Assembly (NCBI RefSeq): GCF_001561995.1
Contig: NZ_LLWC01000010.1
Location: forward strand, 62,001-126,000
Direction: 5' to 3'
DNA: 64,000 bases
Source: Polycladidibacter hongkongensis
GTDB taxonomy: Bacteria; Pseudomonadota; Alphaproteobacteria; Rhizobiales; Stappiaceae
Shown in pieces: positions 1 to 10,012 of the stretch. The translations under genes were made by a program, and so were the position numbers. Position 1 is the first letter of the stretch. The number at the start of each line of letters is the position of its first letter. Under the pieces are notes generated by a model. The model made no database searches, was not told where the DNA came from, and saw only the letters and a list, made by a program, of their open reading frames with translations.

Positions 1-42
1 GAAGTAGGATCTTTTTGAACATATCTGTTCCCGTTCCTTTGC

Positions 43-2655
43 TTAGAAGGCTGGCTGCGTTTGCCGCCGACGCTGAACCATAATGACCAACGCCAACAAC
101 AGTAGTGCAGGAATATAGAACAATTCCCGAGCCATACGCTGAGCCTTCACCTCAGTACGCGCAAGTGTCACAGGGGTATCCCCGTAAAAATCGAAGACCT
201 GTAACTCTTCCGCATGCTGTGTACCTGGGAATGGCTCTTCAAACACCATCACACCGTCTTCCTCAAAGACAGACAGGCCTGCGGCTGCAAGGCGCGCCTC
301 CGCATCCCCTTCAGCCACGGTAAGTGGCAGTGTCCACGTGATTGTTTTGTCCGGATTATCAAAATCCGGTCCCTGCAAGCGAAGACGAACCTCTTCTTCT
401 TTTGGCGCTTCACTCAGCATCTGCATAGTTGCTGTCCCTGTTGCCTGATGGAATGGCGGCTCCACCATGTCGAGCCAGAAGCCCGGACGGAACAGAGTGA
501 ATGCAATTAACAGCAGCGTGAGAGACTCCCACATTTTGGAGCGGGCAAAGAAGTAGCCCTGCGTTGCAGCGGCAAACAGCATCATCGCGACAACAGCCAC
601 AGCAAAGACGAAAATCGCGTGATTGAAAGTCACATCAATCAGCAACAGGTCTGTGTTGAAAATGAACAGGAACGGCAACAGGGCTGTACGGATGGAGTAA
701 ATGAAGCCCTGCACACCTGTTTTGATCGGATCGCCACGGCTGATCGCAGCGGCGGCGAAGGCCGCAAGCCCGACCGGCGGTGTGACATCAGCCAAAATGC
801 CAAAGTAGAACACAAAGAAGTGCACTGCGATAATTGGCACAACAAAACCGTTCTGCGCCCCCAGATCGACGATGACCTGCGCCATAAGGGAAGACACCAC
901 AAGGTAGTTTGCAGTGGTTGGCAAGCCCATGCCTAGGATTAGACTCATTATGGCGACCAGCACCAGCATAAGCAACAGATTGCCGCCCGACAGGTATTCT
1001 ACCAACTCACCAATCATCTGGTGTGCGCCGGTGATCGATACGGTGCCAACAATCACCCCAGCTGCCGCGGTTGCAACAGCAATACCGATCATATTGCGTG
1101 CGCCACCAATCATTCCCTCAACGAAGTCATTGAAACCACGCTTGAACGTGCCGGCGATGTCCTGTGCGCGGAAAAAAGCTTTAAGCGGATGCTGGGTCAG
1201 AACGATGAAGATCATCGCCATCGTTGCATAGAAGGCAGAAAGCGAAGGCGAGAAACGCTCCAACAAGATACACCAGATCAACACCACGATCGGCAGGATG
1301 AAGTAGTAGCCGGTTTTGCCCACATCAGAGGCGAGCGGCAATTCTTTAATCGGCGCGTTTGGATCGTCAACTTCCAGATCTGGCATCTTGGATGCGATGC
1401 GGACGAGGAAGACATAAATCACCGCAAATATTGCCATCACCACCGGGAAGGTTAGGCCCGGGATGTTCGCCTTAAAGAAGCCAAGGACGTAGTAAACTGC
1501 CATACCAAGCAGTGAGATGCCGATAAAGCCGGTGAGCACGCCAATGAGTCGCTGCATCAGAGTGACCCGCGCAGGTGGCTTGGGCAGACCCTTGAGGTTC
1601 ATTTTCAACGCTTCCAAATGCACAATGTACACCAGAGCGATGTAAGAAATGACGGCAGGGACAAATGCATGCTTCACCACCTCGTGATAGCCGACACCCG
1701 TAAACTCGGCAATGAGGAACGCCGCTGCGCCCATTACCGGGGGCATCAACTGGCCATTAACCGAAGAGGCAACCTCAACAGCGCCGGACTTTTCCGCGGG
1801 AAAACCCGTCCGCTTCATAAGTGGGATGGTGAAAGTGCCGGTGGTGACCACATTGGCGATGGAGGAGCCGGAGTAAAGGCCGCTCATGGCCGAGGCGACA
1901 ACCGCGGCTTTTGCTGGTCCACCACGCAAGTGACCAAGCAGCGCGAAAGCGGATTTGATGAAATAGTTCCCTGCCCCGGCCTTCTCCAAGAGAGAACCGA
2001 ACAGCACGAACAAGAAGATCATCGAGGCGGAGACGCCGACAGCGACACCGAACACGCCTTCCAGCTGCATCCAGTAGTGCCACATTGCCTTACCAAAAGA
2101 GGCACCGCGCCACTGGATAGCTTCTGGCAGGAATGGCTGATTGCCAAAGAACGCGTAGAGCAGGAAAACACCTGCAACAATAACCAGTGGCAGGCCAAGG
2201 GTGCGATAGACCGAGATCGCCAGAACGATCAGACCGACGCTGGATATGACCAGATCGACATCCGTTGGCAGCCCCGCGCGCTCGGCAATCGCTTCGCGCA
2301 TAACCACCAGATAAAGGCAGGAGACCGCAGCAGCTGCGATCAGCAACCAGTCATACCACGGCAAGCGATAGCGCGGACTATTTGCAAACAAAGGATAAGC
2401 GAATCCGGCCAATACCATACCAAAAGCTAGGTGTATGAAACGGACTTCGGAGTTATTAAAGATCAGCTTTAGACCGGTAACATCATGCAGCCAGAACGGC
2501 ACGCTGGATGCCACATATAGTTGAAACAATGACCAAGAAAACGCAATTGCGGCAACCAGTGTTCCTAGTGAACCTGATAGATTTCGCGCGCCGGTGTCGG
2601 TCTGCGCGACCAGTTCGGTGGCATCCACCTGCGCCTTGTGCTTCTCTGCACTCAT
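43..2655 (-). CDS. TRAP transporter fused permease, TAXI type (4TM + 12TM)
   Basis: Inner-membrane permease of a tripartite ATP-independent periplasmic transporter. It imports an organic solute delivered by the TAXI binding protein encoded just upstream, driven by an ion gradient. The 870-residue product is almost wholly hydrophobic, with many membrane segments. The length fits fusion of the small DctQ-like and large DctM-like subunits, plus a C-terminal soluble stretch (about residues 720-830) like the DUF3394 tail of this family. GLPTTANYLVV and DVTPPVGLAAFAAAA, near residues 580-640, are typical of DctM-like domains. The ATG has AGGGG upstream. The substrate cannot be read from sequence; TAXI systems are poorly characterised. 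Family call is very secure. Confidence 0.95.
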   Translation of the reverse strand: MSAEKHKAQVDATELVAQTDTGARNLSGSLGTLVAAIAFSWSLFQLYVASSVPFWLHDVTGLKLIFNNSEVRFIHLAFGMVLAGFAYPLFANSPRYRLPWYDWLLIAAAAVSCLYLVVMREAIAERAGLPTDVDLVISSVGLIVLAISVYRTLGLPLVIVAGVFLLYAFFGNQPFLPEAIQWRGASFGKAMWHYWMQLEGVFGVAVGVSASMIFLFVLFGSLLEKAGAGNYFIKSAFALLGHLRGGPAKAAVVASAMSGLYSGSSIANVVTTGTFTIPLMKRTGFPAEKSGAVEVASSVNGQLMPPVMGAAAFLIAEFTGVGYHEVVKHAFVPAVISYIALVYIVHLEALKMNLKGLPKPPARVTLMQRLIGVLTGFIGISLLGMAVYYVLGFFKANIPGLTFPVVMAIFAVIYVFLVRIASKMPDLEVDDPNAPIKELPLASDVGKTGYYFILPIVVLIWCILLERFSPSLSAFYATMAMIFIVLTQHPLKAFFRAQDIAGTFKRGFNDFVEGMIGGARNMIGIAVATAAAGVIVGTVSITGAHQMIGELVEYLSGGNLLLMLVLVAIMSLILGMGLPTTANYLVVSSLMAQVIVDLGAQNGFVVPIIAVHFFVFYFGILADVTPPVGLAAFAAAAISRGDPIKTGVQGFIYSIRTALLPFLFIFNTDLLLIDVTFNHAIFVFAVAVVAMMLFAAATQGYFFARSKMWESLTLLLIAFTLFRPGFWLDMVEPPFHQATGTATMQMLSEAPKEEEVRLRLQGPDFDNPDKTITWTLPLTVAEGDAEARLAAAGLSVFEEDGVMVFEEPFPGTQHAEELQVFDFYGDTPVTLARTEVKAQRMARELFYIPALLLLALVIMVQRRRQTQPAF

Positions 2656-2722
2656 CGCCCACCCCTAAGTTTCGCCCCCAAGTCGAGGCATGATTACTAT
2701 TTTGATTATTTGATGGCGAAAA

Positions 2723-2750
2723 CCCGCAAAAAACCGAGGGTTTTTGCGGG
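2723..2750 (-). terminator. Hairpin between TAXI binding protein and permease
   Basis: The arms CCCGCAAAAA(A)CC and GGTTTTTGCGGG form a nearly perfect stem with a tiny loop. It lies in the 145-base gap between the binding-protein stop and the permease start. No long U-run follows on the minus strand, so it looks more like a partial terminator or mRNA-stabilising hairpin. Such an element would give more binding protein than permease, as is usual for periplasmic-binding-protein transporters. Confidence 0.5.
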
Positions 2751-2800
2751 CCTTCCTTAGACAGATGTCAGCTACGCTAGCAAATAGCGAGCCATTTCAA

Positions 2801-3757
2801 TTACATCCAGCCTTTTTCTTTGTAGTACTTCACAGCACCTGGGTGCAGAGGAGCGGTCAAGGAATCCTTGATCATTTCTTCTGGCTTCAGGTTTGCGAAG
2901 GCAGGGTGCAGCTTTTTGAAGTCGTCGAAGTTTTCGAATACGGACTTAACAACGGTGTAAACAACATCATCGGAAACCTTATCGGAAGTGACGATGGTTG
3001 CGCCAACGCCAAAGGTGTTGATGTCTTTGTCGTTGTTGTACATGCCAGCAGGGATGGTCGCCTTACGGTAGAAGGAGTACTTGTCCAACAGTGCGTCGAT
3101 TGCAGGACCTTCTACGTTAACCAGCTGTGCGTCACAGGTGGATACGGTTTCCTGGGTTGCAGCGGATGGGTGACCAACGAGCCAGTAGTAGGCATCGATT
3201 TTGCCATCACACAGAGCAGCACCAGCTTCTGCAGATTTCAACTCGGTTGCCAGAGCGAGATCGTCAGTTTTAACGATGCCCTCTTTTTCCAGCAGCTGCC
3301 ATGTGGCGTACTGACCGGAACCTGGGTTGCCGATGTTGACTTTTTTACCTTTGAGATCGGTGTAGTTGCTGATGCCAGCATCTTTGCCAGCAAGCATTGT
3401 TACCGGCTCTGGGTGTACGGAAAATACTGCACGAACACCTTCAAAAGGCTTGCCATCCCACTGAGCACGGCCTTCGTATGCATTAGCCTGAACGTCAGAC
3501 TGGGCAACGCCGAATTCCAGCTCACCAGCCTGAATAGTGTTGATGTTGTATACAGAACCACCGGTAGACTCTACAGAGCAACGAATACCGTGGTCTTTGC
3601 GGGTTTTGTTAACCAGACGACAGATAGCGCCACCGGTTGGGTAGTAAACGCCGGTGACGCCACCGGTACCAATTGAAACGAATGTCTGCTCAGCCAGCGC
3701 AGTGGACGCGCCGGAAATAGCCAATGCTGCACCGAGTGCAATGCTTGTAATTCTCAT
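2801..3757 (-). CDS. TAXI family TRAP transporter solute-binding protein
   Basis: Periplasmic receptor that captures the substrate and hands it to the fused permease downstream. The 318-residue product has a clear Sec signal peptide (residues 1-22, cleavage after STALA) followed by [19 protein letters not shown], the conserved N-terminal region of the TAXI family. [12 protein letters not shown] and GVAQSDV are further family-type stretches. Length is normal. The start ATG has a strong GGAGGA Shine-Dalgarno. It is the first gene of a two-gene operon with the permease. Ligand unknown; characterised TAXI proteins bind glutamate-like or other small carboxylates, so a dicarboxylate or amino acid is only a guess. 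Confidence 0.95.
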   Translation of the reverse strand: MRITSIALGAALAISGASTALAEQTFVSIGTGGVTGVYYPTGGAICRLVNKTRKDHGIRCSVESTGGSVYNINTIQAGELEFGVAQSDVQANAYEGRAQWDGKPFEGVRAVFSVHPEPVTMLAGKDAGISNYTDLKGKKVNIGNPGSGQYATWQLLEKEGIVKTDDLALATELKSAEAGAALCDGKIDAYYWLVGHPSAATQETVSTCDAQLVNVEGPAIDALLDKYSFYRKATIPAGMYNNDKDINTFGVGATIVTSDKVSDDVVYTVVKSVFENFDDFKKLHPAFANLKPEEMIKDSLTAPLHPGAVKYYKEKGWM

Positions 3758-4542
3758 TAGGATCCTCCAGTTTGCGAGACCCTTTACGGGTCTTTATATT
3801 TCAGGGGCTTTGAAGTGTTGGTACAAAGCCGCCACTTGGCATCACGTGTGACACCACTCCCCCTCTGCTTGGCACTTACCTCTAGTATACAGCAGCGTAC
3901 ATCCCAAGAAATGACAGTGCTGCGCATGAGCGTCCCAAGCGCAAGGTTACCTACCCAACAGCCTAAGGGCCCGGTAGTGAAAAAAACTGATATACACAAC
4001 TTCTTTCGTAAATTCCCGTAGATAGGGTAAACCCACCCCTAAAAGCGGGAGCGTTAGAAGTGTTATTTCAGTATATTCCTATATCAGAATATTCTTTCTC
4101 TCTAGGAGCAGCTCTAAACTTTTACGTGTTTCCCGATAGCTGCACCAGAGCCTCCAGATTGCTGCACAGATAATGAATACCTATCTGCCGCAGGGTAAAA
4201 ATTAGAAATGCAACATCCATTCCTGAAAAGCCATGTCGCACCATTCCTCGATGGGCAGAATGCTTGAAACAGACAAGGCGTTACACCATCCACCGCATTG
4301 AATTTATCTTGGCAGTTTTTGCAGTTTCAGTGCACCCCCTGTTTCCCACAGGCTTGCGATATTTACCGAGTGCTCGCTAAGGTTTCACACAGTGAATTTG
4401 GAAAATTTGCGATTGGGTCAACTTTTAGCTTGCGCAACTCATCTCAACCGACTAAACACCCTCTCAACGACGCGGATCGCGGGAGGTTAAAGTTCAAAAA
4501 GAGTTAATCTTGAAGGACTTATACCAAATGTGAACGTGGCGA
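3758..4542. other. Intergenic region, 785 bases
   Basis: Lies upstream of the TAXI binding protein and ahead of tRNA-Lys. It must hold the promoters of both, but I cannot fix them with confidence. A short hairpin (GACCC/GGGTC) at 3777-3793 sits in the binding-protein leader. The reading frames here (for example 3784-3999 minus and 4298-4507 plus) have no recognisable content. AT-rich imperfect symmetry (TATTCCTATATCAGAATATTC) occurs at about 4073-4094. Confidence 0.5.
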
Positions 4543-4618
4543 GAGCCCGTAGCTCAGCTGGTAGAGCAACTGACTTTTAATCAGTAGGTCCACGGTTCGA
4601 ACCCGTGCGGGCTCACCA
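4543..4618 (+). tRNA. tRNA-Lys (TTT), CCA encoded
   Basis: Complete 76-base cloverleaf. The acceptor arm GAGCCCG pairs with CGGGCTC and is followed by A and encoded CCA. The D-arm is CTCAGCTGGTAGAG. The anticodon stem is ACTGA/TCAGT with loop CTTTTAA, giving anticodon TTT. The T-loop is GGTTCGAACC. An identical copy lies on the minus strand at 31005-31080. A terminator follows directly. Confidence 0.98.
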
Positions 4619-4646
4619 TTTACCTCATGGTATATGAAGAGGTTGT

Positions 4647-4675
4647 GCAAAGCTCCCTATTGGGGAGCTTTTTGC
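4647..4675 (+). terminator. Terminator of tRNA-Lys
   Basis: Stem AAGCTCCC / GGGAGCTT with a short loop, followed by TTTTTGC, starting about 30 bases after the tRNA CCA end. It is a standard intrinsic terminator. A near copy of the stem is found after the PfkB kinase gene at 38260. Confidence 0.8.
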
Positions 4676-4792
4676 ATTTTTATCGGCACAAGCTTAGAGC
4701 TCTTGCGCGTTGAAGACCCTAATGCTTGCCCCTAGTCATCTCAAACTCGCTCCCTATCTTGCATTGCAAGAATCGCAGATGTGATTTTATTC

Positions 4793-7700
4793 TTAAAATC
4801 TTAGGGCAAGTGTTGCCTTGAGCCCTTGATCGATGAAGCCTGAGGCAAATCGGCCATCGTAGAGCACACTCAATGTCGAGTTTTCCCCCAATTCTGCCGA
4901 TATCCCCATATTGAGCAGAAAGGTGTCTTTAGAAACCGGTACACCGGACACAGAAAACGCGTCCCCTGTTGCAAAGGCATGCCGAGCCGTGGGAGTTATT
5001 GTGCTGAAGGTATGTTGCCAAGCGGCTTGTGCAAAAAGATCCGCGGTGGCGTTTCCAAAGTTTACCTCTGTCGTCGCGCGTAGCCCAATGCTGGTAAAGG
5101 TGTTGTCCATACCTTGCTGCACCGCTGTCAATGCCGCTGTTCCACCGACCTCTGAATAGGCGCCACTGGTTAGGTGGAGGTAAGTCAAATTGGCAAAAGG
5201 CTCCAGACTGCTGACGCCAAAGTCAAAACGATAGCCTGCCTCACCAAAAAGCTGAGCGGTTTGCGCCGTATAGGACCCTGACAAGGTCTCAGCAAGGCCG
5301 GTAAAGGTAACGGAACGGGTTTTGTCGATATCATGCCATGTATAGCTCGCTCCGGCGCGCAGCCCTACCGGGCCTAGCTCTGTTGCGCCATAGGCACCAA
5401 GATGCAGCGCCCCCAGCGACGCAAAGGATGATCTACCATCAATATCCATATTAGAATTGCTGTAGCCGCCAAACATACCGATGCGGGAACTTTCCGCGAT
5501 GCTAACGTCCCCTCCTAAAAGGAAACCGGCGGTTTTACGGTCCATTCCGGCTGCATTGTGACTGTGCTCCCAGCTTCCGAAGGCACCAAAGCCCTGCCCC
5601 CAAAACGTTAAGCTGTCGCTGACGTGCTTCGTCGCTTGTTGCTGATCACTATCGGCATCTGCATCCAGTACAGTGCGCATTCGGTTGAGTACCGCCTCGC
5701 GGGTAAAATGGCTATCTTCAATCAGAGCGGTTTTCATTGAGGCGTGGGCTTCGCCTGAAAGCTGGTCAAGAGCAGTCGGGGCTGCCGCGTTGGAAAGATT
5801 TTGAGTAGCAGCGAATAGGCTTCCGCTGCCGGTTGAGTAAACGCCCTCCCCCGTCGCACATTGGTTAGCGCTCATACCATCCAAACAGAACGTGCTCGAT
5901 ACCGATTTGGAACCTAGATAAACACTGTTGGCATCATAAGAGAGCTCAAAGTCAAGAAAGGCGAAGTCATCCGTCGGGGTTGATCCATCAAATGTACCGG
6001 AGACGCCCCCAGCAGCACTGATAATCGTATAAACTGTGCCGGCGGTATAGGTTGACCCGTTATCGGTTTCATTCTCCGGCTTAACGTGCACCGTACCACC
6101 ATTGATCGTCGCCGCACCGCTGGCGGCAAGCAGGTCGTTGTTGGTGCCCGCCACATCGCCGCCATCGTTCAACTCAACCTCATAGGTTGACCCACTATTG
6201 AAAACAAGAGAAGCCGCGTTCAATGTCCCGATGGAGTTTCCAGGCGTTACCACAGCACCTGAATTCAACGCGGCAGCCCTGACAGCACCTGAACCTCCAA
6301 GGCTGCCGCCATGGACTGTGACATCACCAATGGAGCCATTAACAAGCAGCTTACCCGCTGTCAGGGTTGTGCCACCTGAATAGCTATTGTTGCCGTTGAG
6401 AATAAGTGTGCCCAAATCGGTTTTATTCAGAGAGCCTGCTCCTCTTATGTCAGAGGCGATGGTCGCAGAGAAGTCCGCTCCAGCATTTGATCCTTCACCA
6501 ACACGGACCGAGGTCGCACCGTTGAGGTTAAGATCGCCACCTGTGACTTGATAGCCATCTGCGGCAAACTGTAGGCCAGATGAAACCGAGATCCCGACGC
6601 TATCCACGGTGACAGTCCCACCAGTGCCTTGAAAAACAAGAGAGCTGTTAGGATCATAGGCAAGATCTGTGAAGCTGGCGGAATTGGTCCAGTTCTGGCT
6701 TGTCGTATTCCATGTGCCTGTGCCGCCATGTACGGTGCCGTCGGCGGCCGAGGTGCCGTTCCAAAACAATAAATCCTGCTCCGAGGCCAAGAGCGACACC
6801 GTACCGGGCGTTGCAGTGGTGCTCAGGGCATAGTCATAACCAAGCGGGGAAAGCCCGAGTGTGAGGCCATTATCTGTCAGGGTGCCGCCATAGGTGATTA
6901 ATGAATATACGCCTGCACCAAACGCTCCAGCGTCGGTAACATCAATTGTACCATCCAACGTCAGGTCGCCGCCAACGGTGATCAGGTCGCTATCTACTCC
7001 CGAAGTGCCATCGGGCGCGCCAAGGCCAAAAGCGAGCTTCGTGCTTTCGCCCAACACGAGATTGCCGCCGATCGTTAAACTGCCGGTTCCCTTCTGGCCT
7101 GGAGAGAGCGTACCATCTGTCGCCTCGACATTGCCGACAGTGCCCGTGCCCCCCAGCGCGCCACCCGTCAATTTGATCTGCCCAGGCAACTCGCCATTGA
7201 CGATCAACGCACCGCCAGTGATATTCGTCGTGCCAGCAAATCTTTGGCTATAGCCAAAGAATGTACCCACACCGCCGGTCCAGATCGTTGTGCCTGCCAA
7301 ATGATTGATTGTGTGGTTAGATCCCGCAGAGGCTAATACCGATCCGATGTCGACATCAAAAATATAAGCATCATCCGTGTGATTGAAATTCAGCTCGCTC
7401 TTGGCATACCGAAAATAGATGCTTGGAATATCCAGTATGCCCGGGGCCTGCGCAGCTTCATCTTTCGCGGCACCGATATTGAGGGAAAAACGGCTATACT
7501 TGCCCATTCCAACAGCGTCACCAAACCTGATCCAATAGGGTGCGGAAAAAGTACCGCCATTCGCAACGGTGAGTACGCTCGTTCCATATCGGAAATCTAG
7601 TTGGCTTAAAGTTGATAGTATAGACCCTTTACCCGAAACAAGAATACGACCTCCTTCTGCAGGTGTTGGCGTGCTATGGAAATAATGACCAAGAGCTATA

Positions 7701-8041
7701 TCGCGGTTTACAGTCACGTGCGCGCCGTCAAGCACGTTAAGCTCACCGCGGGCAATCCCGCTATCGATAGAACTGCGGTAGCCAAGATTCAAATCGCCGA
7801 CAATAGTTTTATCTTCTTTTACGCCTTCGTCGTCTTCGCCTGAGATTGTAAGTGTTCCAACTCCCCCATAGCCTAAGTACAAATAACTACCACCAAAAGA
7901 GCCGCGTTTTTTACCGGTAAAGACAACATCTGCCTGACTAATCTGGGGCGTTGCCGTTAGTGCGCCTGCAATGACTAGTATGGCAAGCCTATGCGAAACT
8001 AAGGCTGATGTGTTTTTGTATGCAAAGATCAAGCGTCGCAT
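4793..8041 (-). CDS. Autotransporter (type Va), beta-helix passenger, adhesin-like
   Basis: Outer-membrane autotransporter that would carry its own passenger to the cell surface. The 1082-residue product starts with a signal peptide (residues 1-37, cleavage after ISQA). Then comes a Gly/Thr/Ser/Asn-rich passenger (about 38-740) with repeated beta-strand motifs such as GGTLSPG, NSYSGGTTLTAGKLLVNG and GAVVTPGNSIGTL, the autotransporter-associated repeat type. LDQLSGEAHASMKTALIE (about 760) is the usual linker before the translocator. The last ~270 residues form the barrel and end in LALRF, a C-terminal Phe as BamA substrates have. Only two Cys lie outside the signal region (CLDGMSANQC). No protease triad is seen, so an adhesin or biofilm role is inferred. 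It stands alone beside tRNA-Lys. Confidence 0.93.
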   Translation of the reverse strand: MRRLIFAYKNTSALVSHRLAILVIAGALTATPQISQADVVFTGKKRGSFGGSYLYLGYGGVGTLTISGEDDEGVKEDKTIVGDLNLGYRSSIDSGIARGELNVLDGAHVTVNRDIALGHYFHSTPTPAEGGRILVSGKGSILSTLSQLDFRYGTSVLTVANGGTFSAPYWIRFGDAVGMGKYSRFSLNIGAAKDEAAQAPGILDIPSIYFRYAKSELNFNHTDDAYIFDVDIGSVLASAGSNHTINHLAGTTIWTGGVGTFFGYSQRFAGTTNITGGALIVNGELPGQIKLTGGALGGTGTVGNVEATDGTLSPGQKGTGSLTIGGNLVLGESTKLAFGLGAPDGTSGVDSDLITVGGDLTLDGTIDVTDAGAFGAGVYSLITYGGTLTDNGLTLGLSPLGYDYALSTTATPGTVSLLASEQDLLFWNGTSAADGTVHGGTGTWNTTSQNWTNSASFTDLAYDPNSSLVFQGTGGTVTVDSVGISVSSGLQFAADGYQVTGGDLNLNGATSVRVGEGSNAGADFSATIASDIRGAGSLNKTDLGTLILNGNNSYSGGTTLTAGKLLVNGSIGDVTVHGGSLGGSGAVRAAALNSGAVVTPGNSIGTLNAASLVFNSGSTYEVELNDGGDVAGTNNDLLAASGAATINGGTVHVKPENETDNGSTYTAGTVYTIISAAGGVSGTFDGSTPTDDFAFLDFELSYDANSVYLGSKSVSSTFCLDGMSANQCATGEGVYSTGSGSLFAATQNLSNAAAPTALDQLSGEAHASMKTALIEDSHFTREAVLNRMRTVLDADADSDQQQATKHVSDSLTFWGQGFGAFGSWEHSHNAAGMDRKTAGFLLGGDVSIAESSRIGMFGGYSNSNMDIDGRSSFASLGALHLGAYGATELGPVGLRAGASYTWHDIDKTRSVTFTGLAETLSGSYTAQTAQLFGEAGYRFDFGVSSLEPFANLTYLHLTSGAYSEVGGTAALTAVQQGMDNTFTSIGLRATTEVNFGNATADLFAQAAWQHTFSTITPTARHAFATGDAFSVSGVPVSKDTFLLNMGISAELGENSTLSVLYDGRFASGFIDQGLKATLALRF

Positions 8042-8916
8042 CTGCGTTTATCCCTGAAGAGTAAAAAAATCGGAAAAGCAAAACCAAAGTGGGATCAGAC
8101 AGCAGTCCAAGTCCGTCGTGTTTGCTGGCGGCGCAACTGCGCAATTAATGGCGGATGCGGAAAAGTAGGATTGAGGTCACAACCAGTTGAGGGTCGACAT
8201 GGATCTGGCTTTTGCGAGGCACCTAGGCCCCTGTCACCGGATCGGAAAGAGAGGCTCGCTATGGGCATCGCCAGAACAGACCGGCTGACGGCTGCCAAGT
8301 TTAAGGCCAGAAAAGCGTTCACAGGAAAACGCAACGCTGGAAACGGCCTTTCTCTCTTTCGAAAAGCCTGCAAACCAAAATCATTTTGGAACATTCAATT
8401 CCTCAATCTACACATATTCTAAGTGAGTGCTGGTCAGCCCAAAGCAAAATGCACTCCTCAACGAGGCGTTGGTTGAGCGGCAATAAGCTCCTGAACCTAA
8501 AGCATCGAGCCGTGGAGAATTGGGATAGTTTGCGTTGAGGAGAACGCTTCCGTTCTCAGACGCTTCTTCATCACCAACATACAAAACGCAGATGCAAGCG
8601 GGCGCACCGCGCCATACAGCGAATAGCGCCCGGACTTCATGCCACCTATCAAATAGGCAGTCTCTGGCTGGCTCGAAGTTGTTTTGTTTGCATGTATGAA
8701 GCCCCCCTCAAAGCAACGCTGCTACAGATTACGCTTCCTAGCCAATCGCCAGAGCGCACTTGAATACCTGTGGCAGCAGTCAACATGCCGACACCTGATA
8801 TTTTATTGGTTAGTTTTACCGAGGAATTGTACGTAGACAGTCGCGTAAAGAATGCTAAGAATTTAGCAATTTCAACATTTACTTATATTAGTGCAGCTGG
8901 CGGAGCTGCTTACACA
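8042..8916. other. Intergenic region, 875 bases
   Basis: Long gap between the autotransporter start and the end of the Crp-like gene. The autotransporter promoter must lie in its left part. Overlapping opposed frames at 8095-8394 (minus) and 8171-8422 (plus) have no family look, and I do not call them genes. A perfect 7-bp hairpin, GAGAACG-CTTC-CGTTCTC, lies at 8540-8557, without a T-run. An imperfect hairpin, GCAGCT/AGCTGC, at 8893-8909 lies just after the Crp-like stop codon. Confidence 0.5.
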
Positions 8917-9606
8917 TCAAAAAGAAATATGCTCGGCTCTCGCTGCGTCAATCCAATCCGACAGCGCTTGCTTGTCAGGAATAGCGATTGCGCCGTATTT
9001 CAAGACGATTAGTCCATTTTTTTCCAGCTGTTTGAGCGCTTTACCCATGGAAACACGTGAGGTGCCTACAGCGACCGCCAACTCCGACTGGTTCCAGTTA
9101 AGCAACCCCGGCACTTCTGAGGCTTCGAGCATATTTTGCAAAAACACTGCTGTATAAGCAGGCAAGGGTAGCAAGCGGAGATCGTCCAACATGTTCAGCG
9201 CTACATTTAAACGGCTCAATGTTGCTGGCAAAATCGCCTGGGCGATTTCGGGGCAACTGTCCATTAGCGCGAGTATATCTGCTTTGTGAACATAACCAAT
9301 TGTCGTTTTGCCAACTGCAACTGCATTTTGCGAGCGTTTGCGATCAGTTAGAACACCCATGATGCCAATGAAGTGCCCCTCACCAAGTACGGCGAGAATC
9401 GTTTCTCTGCCGCTTGGGCTAAAGCGCCCCATTTTAACCGCCCCTGAGCGCACAATGAGCAGGCGATCCCCATCATCGCCGGGTGAGAAGATCGTACGGC
9501 CATCTTGATAGGTGTGACGATGCTCAGCAGCAGCAAAAGCCGCTTTGCTCTTTGGGCTGAGCAAGTCAAGGAACTTGAGGCTGCCGTGATCCAGTAATCC
9601 TGCCAT
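8917..9606 (-). CDS. Crp/Fnr family transcriptional regulator
   Basis: Cytoplasmic DNA-binding regulator of 229 residues. The N-terminal half (about 20-130) is a cyclic-nucleotide-binding-type beta barrel: GRTIFSPGDDGDRLLIVRSG, then FIGIMGVLTDRKRSQNAVAV. The C-terminal half holds a winged helix (about 165-215) with ELAVAVGTSRVSMGKALKQLEKNGLI as recognition region. No Cys cluster is present, so it is not an oxygen-sensing FNR. Whether it binds a nucleotide is not clear. The ATG at 9606 is preferred to a TTG two codons upstream because AAGGA sits nine bases before the ATG. It stands alone, and its targets cannot be deduced. Confidence 0.93.
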   Translation of the reverse strand: MAGLLDHGSLKFLDLLSPKSKAAFAAAEHRHTYQDGRTIFSPGDDGDRLLIVRSGAVKMGRFSPSGRETILAVLGEGHFIGIMGVLTDRKRSQNAVAVGKTTIGYVHKADILALMDSCPEIAQAILPATLSRLNVALNMLDDLRLLPLPAYTAVFLQNMLEASEVPGLLNWNQSELAVAVGTSRVSMGKALKQLEKNGLIVLKYGAIAIPDKQALSDWIDAARAEHISF

Positions 9607-10012
9607 GACCAAGGTTCCTTAAAGTGCGTTGGAGGTGTGCGCAGTCACCTTTCCTGCACATCGCCTTTGATGTCAACACACCAATCTGTTCATTGCAGCG
9701 GTTCACTTGTCACCGCAGCTCACGCGGTTCCAGCATGGAATTGTATTGACCTAACCCCTTACGCGTTGGCTGGTAAACATCCAAACCGTTACCACCCTCT
9801 GCTGTTACCGAGGCCTCAAGGCGCCCTCACCAATCCTACTAGGGTTGCTAGAGCTTAAATCTTCGATACCAATATCAGAGTACGGGATTGGATGCGGATC
9901 CACTGCCTTACATTCTTAATAGCTACGATTGAAGTGGGTTAGGCCGGAGCTATACTGCCGAGCACGCACCGAAAAGGTGTGAGTTGCCAGCTATGTAAAT
10001 TGCCCATACCCA
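9607..10012. other. Intergenic region, about 400 bases
   Basis: Holds the promoter side of the Crp-like gene and the 3' side of the chemoreceptor gene. I see no convincing terminator, FNR box or small gene. The plus-strand frame at 9637-9858 is low-complexity and unsupported. Confidence 0.4.

Noticed and set aside
619-936. Plus-strand frames over the TRAP permease gene
   Set aside because: Antisense shadows of a well-supported long gene; no family text and no ribosome sites.
4543-4792. Integration scar or attachment site at tRNA-Lys
   Set aside because: No partial duplicate of the tRNA 3' end and no integrase gene found nearby; only the complete inverted copy at 31 kb.
8095-8422. Two overlapping opposed frames (99 and 83 codons) in the gap right of the autotransporter
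   Set aside because: Neither has recognisable domains or a good ribosome site, and each covers the other; at best one may be a small unknown gene.
8540-8557. 7-bp perfect hairpin as terminator
   Set aside because: No T-run on either strand and no gene ends nearby.
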